Of a stretch of 9,926 bases of DNA, positions 6,021 through 9,926 are shown one piece after another. The position numbers were made by a program, and so were the translations under genes. Origin of the DNA: Halobacteriales archaeon QS_9_68_42 (GTDB taxonomy: Archaea > Halobacteriota > Halobacteria > Halobacteriales > Haloarculaceae). The stretch spans positions 1-9,926 of the forward strand of contig PXSE01000105.1 of the NCBI GenBank assembly GCA_003022905.1. The letters are read 5' to 3'. The first letter of the stretch is position 1, and each line of letters opens with the position of its first letter. The notes below the pieces were generated by a model, which searched no databases, was not told the DNA's origin, and worked only from the letters and a program-made list of their open reading frames with translations.

Positions 6021-6769
6021 ATGAAGACGCTGACCGAACTCCGTGGCATGATAGACGAGACCGTTGAGGAAATCGAGGAGATGCGGACCCACTCCTCGTC
6101 CACGGTCGCCATCAAGGCCGCCCGGTCGCTACGGGAGTTGCTCGACCGCGAGTTCGCCACGACCGAGGAGTACCTCCAGTCGCTGGAGCGGAACAGCAAC
6201 GCGCTCCGGCGGGCCAACACCTCCCACGCGTCGCTGTTCACGACCCAGCGCGAGGTGGTCCAGCGCGTCCGGGCGGGGGGCTACGACTCTTCTCGACGAC
6301 GGTGATGGAGGCCATCGAACTGGCCGCCCGGGAGGGCCACCACCTAGACGTGTACGTGACGGAGGCCCGCCCGCGGTTCATCGGCCGGACGGCGGCCCGG
6401 ACGCTGTCGGGCATCGACCGCGTCGAGACGACGCTCATCGTCGACAACGCCGCCGGTCATTACCTCGACGAGTGCGATCGGGTGGTCGTCGGCATGGACT
6501 GCATCGTCGACGATACCCTCTACAACCGGGTGGGGACGTTCCCCATCGCCGCGACGGCCGCCGAACTGGCCGTCCCAGTGTCCGTGTTCGGCTCCAGCGC
6601 GAAGCTCATCGACGAGGGGTTCGCCTTCGAGAACGAGTTCCGGTCGGCCAGCGAGGTGATGCGGGAGCCCGCAGAGGGGTTCGACGTCGCCAACCCCGCC
6701 TACGACGCCACGCCGACTTACCTCCTAGACAGCGTCGTGACGGACGAGGGCGTTCACAAACTGGAGTAG
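6021..6769 (+). pseudogene. Translation initiation factor 2B-like (eIF2B alpha/beta/delta, R15P isomerase superfamily) gene, broken by deletion and frameshift
   Basis: Two adjacent open frames together cover one member of the eIF2B/ribose-1,5-bisphosphate isomerase superfamily. The first (6021-6305, 94 residues) has the N-terminal helical domain: IDETVEEIEEMRTHSSSTVA, KAARSLRELL, LERNSNALRRANTSHASL. It then ends in out-of-frame GYDSSRRR. The second (homology from about 6290; GTG 6302 or ATG 6305 to 6769) has the Rossmann-like half: FSTTVMEAIELA, LDVYVTEARPRFIGR, VVVGMDCIVDDTLYNRVGTFPIA and VFGSSAKLIDEGFAFENEF. Frames differ by +2. The central helices normally joining TTQREVV to the THxxSSTV segment are missing, by my estimate about 40-50 residues. 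Haloarchaeal homologs are single proteins of roughly 280-330 residues. A G-run (6275-6280) lies at the junction. Start could also be ATG 6048. The 3' end overlaps the convergent zinc-ribbon gene by 45 nt. Confidence 0.78.
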
Positions 6770-6991
6770 CGGCCGGATCAGTCCGGAGGGACCGGTCTCC
6801 TCTCCGGCGTCGAACCGCGGCTGGCTGACGACGGTCTCGCCGCAGTTGAGGCACTCGACGTCGGCCCGGTTGCCCGCGACGCGGTTGATCGACCACGCCC
6901 CGTCGTAGGGGCCCTCGTGCCCACAGGCCGGACAGAACAGGACGGCCTTCCGGTCCGTCTCGACCGCGGTCGGGTGGCTCTCGTCGATCAT
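6725..6991 (-). CDS. Small zinc-ribbon protein with two CxxC knuckles
   Basis: The protein is 88 residues. Two knuckles, CPACG at 20-24 and CLNCG at 47-51, flank a short beta segment (HEGPYDGAWSINRV), the classic layout of a four-cysteine zinc ribbon. A hydrophobic helix, GLIRPLLQFVNALVRH, closes the chain. It resembles short haloarchaeal zinc-ribbon hypotheticals (a DUF8106-like domain is my best guess); whether it binds nucleic acid or protein is unknown. Its last 15 codons lie antisense to the end of the 2B-like open frame. It has its own promoter downstream of cdc48, so it is not simply the tail of the cdc48 operon. Confidence 0.82.
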   Translation of the reverse strand: MIDESHPTAVETDRKAVLFCPACGHEGPYDGAWSINRVAGNRADVECLNCGETVVSQPRFDAGEETGPSGLIRPLLQFVNALVRHDAV

Positions 6992-6994
6992 CGG

Positions 6995-7022
6995 AAACTA
7001 GTTTGACAGGTTCGCCTAAAAT
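6995..7022 (-). promoter_or_regulatory. Promoter of the 88-residue zinc-ribbon gene with palindrome
   Basis: On the minus strand ATTTTAGG (7022-7015) is a TATA-like element about 27 nt upstream of ATG 6991, fitting a leaderless transcript. Between it and the start is the perfect 10-bp palindrome AAACTAGTTT at 6995-7004, positioned where a repressor would block transcription start. Confidence 0.5.
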
Positions 7023-7027
7023 CCTGG

Positions 7028-7067
7028 TGCCTCTCAATGGAGGCAGGAGGTAGAAAGAGGCATTTTA
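7028..7067 (-). terminator. Candidate terminator region after cdc48
   Basis: Downstream of the cdc48 stop on the minus strand comes an AT-rich dyad, TTTTA (7053-7057) and TAAAA (7063-7067), containing a T-run. It is followed by a 6-bp hairpin, TGCCTC/GAGGCA (7028-7033 and 7040-7045, 6-nt loop). A third copy of GAGGCA, at 7047-7052, follows the hairpin. Archaeal termination mostly needs T-runs, so the AT dyad is the more likely functional part. Confidence 0.35.
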
Positions 7068-7106
7068 CGACATAAAACGGGGAATCTGCGCGGAGCCGGC
7101 CGGTTC

Positions 7107-9376
<2,270 letters not shown>

Positions 9377-9380
<4 letters not shown>

Positions 9381-9532
9381 TCGGTGTCCTCCGGTTCGAC
9401 AGTGACGGTTCCGTTGTTCATAATTGCACGGGACGCGCCTGCGGGTACGTCAAACTCGTGGTGCCCGCCGTCGACCACCTCGGTCGCCGTCCCGCCGATA
9501 CCGCCGCGAACCGACTGTGGATTATCGACCAT
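9377..9532 (-). CDS. 51-residue protein with small-heat-shock-like C-terminal tail, coupled to cdc48
   Basis: ATG at 9532 to TGA at 9377-9379 encodes [20 protein letters not shown] and a second half [28 protein letters not shown]. The TGA shares ATGA with the cdc48 start. Evidence that it is real: a strong TATA element exactly 26-33 nt upstream of the ATG, the stop/start overlap, and acidic haloarchaeal composition. The second half resembles the end of alpha-crystallin (Hsp20) domains, where an Ala-to-NGVLTV strand closes the fold. Short haloarchaeal proteins next to cdc48 (DUF7127-like, from memory) share this pattern, but this copy looks shortened at its N-terminus. Possible role: adaptor or co-chaperone for Cdc48. 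That function is inference; the gene itself is well supported. Confidence 0.72.
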
Positions 9533-9534
9533 CT

Positions 9535-9573
9535 TAACCCGGGGTTAGTGTTAGTGGTATATAAATTTTGCTC
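9535..9573 (-). promoter_or_regulatory. Strong promoter of the 51-residue gene/cdc48 operon with palindromic site
   Basis: On the minus strand TTTATATA (9565-9558) is preceded by an A-rich BRE-like GCAAAA, and lies 26-33 nt upstream of ATG 9532, an ideal leaderless layout. Between TATA and start is a palindrome TAACCC-G-GGGTTA (9535-9547), next to tandem TTAGTG copies (9545-9556, plus-strand reading). Together they look like an operator overlapping the transcription start. Confidence 0.7.
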
Positions 9574-9650
9574 TATATTGCGTCCAACTCCCCCGGATTA
9601 TGCATAGTAGTACAATTGCGGTTCGAACTCTGTCGGAGCACGAACGGACC

Positions 9651-9666
9651 CCTCGACTGGCCGAGG
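9651..9666 (-). terminator. Weak hairpin downstream of the M48 protease gene
   Basis: CCTCG (9651-9655) and CGAGG (9662-9666) form a 5-bp stem with a 6-nt loop about 35 nt past the protease stop. No clear T-run follows on the minus strand. The rest of 9566-9700 holds no supported gene; the only small frame there (ATG 9602 on the minus strand) is 10 codons. Confidence 0.2.
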
Positions 9667-9700
9667 TCGGGAAAACGTGCGGGTCGCTCGCCGGCGGTCC

Positions 9701-9926
9701 CTACGCCGACATCTCGCGGAAGCGACGGATGCGCTTCTCGGTCGGCGAGTGCGTCGAGAACAGCACCGCGAGCAGGCCACGCTCGCCGCCGAAGATGCAC
9801 ATCGACGCCGTGGCGCTGTCGACCTCTGGGGCCTCCTCGTGGGCGCCCACCTCCTGTATCACCGACAGCGCGTTCGCCATCGCGTCGGGGTCGCCGGTGT
9901 ACTCCGCGGCGTCGGCGTCGGCGACG
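9701..9926 (-). CDS. HtpX-like M48 family metalloprotease, C-terminal end
   Basis: A minus-strand frame runs in from the right edge and ends at TAG 9701-9703, giving the last 74 residues. It starts VADADAAEYTGDPDAMANAL, which matches the segment just after the third zinc ligand of M48 proteases (the E-x-x-A-D-x-x-A region; the ligand Glu itself would be just outside the window). It ends with FGGERGLLAVLFSTHSPTEK and RIRRFREMSA, the standard HtpX-type LFSTHPPTExRIxRL closing motif. The family cleaves membrane proteins at the cytoplasmic face and is linked to stress quality control, a fitting neighbour for cdc48. The gene is not listed as a complete frame because most of it lies beyond 9926. 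About 135 nt separate its stop from the next promoter. Confidence 0.85.
   Translation of the reverse strand, partial: VADADAAEYTGDPDAMANALSVIQEVGAHEEAPEVDSATASMCIFGGERGLLAVLFSTHSPTEKRIRRFREMSA

Noticed and set aside
9573..9800. 75-codon minus-strand frame overlapping the end of the M48 protease gene.
   Set aside because: It is out of frame with the recognised HtpX-type C-terminus, is Arg-rich and runs into the AT-rich promoter of the next gene.

Overview
The window comes from a haloarchaeon (class Halobacteria). It is GC-rich, its proteins are strongly acidic (Asp/Glu-rich, few Lys), and it carries lineage-typical genes: a DUF7344-type regulator, a Bat/HTH_10-type regulator, short zinc-ribbon proteins and a two-ATPase-domain Cdc48. 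Several starts look leaderless, with a TATA element about 26-30 nt upstream of the start codon. Nothing seen points to a virus, plasmid, insertion sequence or CRISPR locus; this reads as chromosomal core and shell sequence.

Plus strand, 1-2902: the 3' part of a SpoVR gene, then a two-gene unit with an ATGA overlap (DUF7344-type membrane winged-helix protein plus a YjbQ/UPF0047 enzyme), then a Bat-type HTH regulator. Minus strand, 2907-4769: an acyl-CoA carboxylase carboxyltransferase subunit with an unusual N-terminal extension. Directly after its stop lies a short coding-like membrane segment without a normal start codon. Divergent from it on the plus strand, 4953-5633, is a DJ-1/PfpI (Hsp31-like) protein; the 183-nt gap between the two holds several repeats and promoter elements.

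Next, 5653-6991: a cysteine-rich small protein (minus), a broken translation initiation factor 2B-like gene (plus; internal deletion and frameshift) and a two-CxxC zinc-ribbon protein (minus). The 5967 and 6021 starts may share one symmetrical TATA element. The last part, 7107-9926, is all minus strand: cdc48, a previously unlisted 51-residue gene overlapping cdc48 by ATGA and driven by a strong promoter, and the C-terminal end of an HtpX-like M48 protease.

Protein quality control is a loose theme: Cdc48 unfoldase, a small-heat-shock-like tail protein co-transcribed with it, an HtpX-like membrane protease next door, and a DJ-1/Hsp31-like protein. I found no wholly new multi-gene system. The most interesting items are the hidden gene and palindromic promoter upstream of cdc48, the 2B-like gene decay, the carboxylase N-terminal extension with its downstream orphan segment, and the repeat structures in the carboxylase/DJ-1 divergent promoter region.
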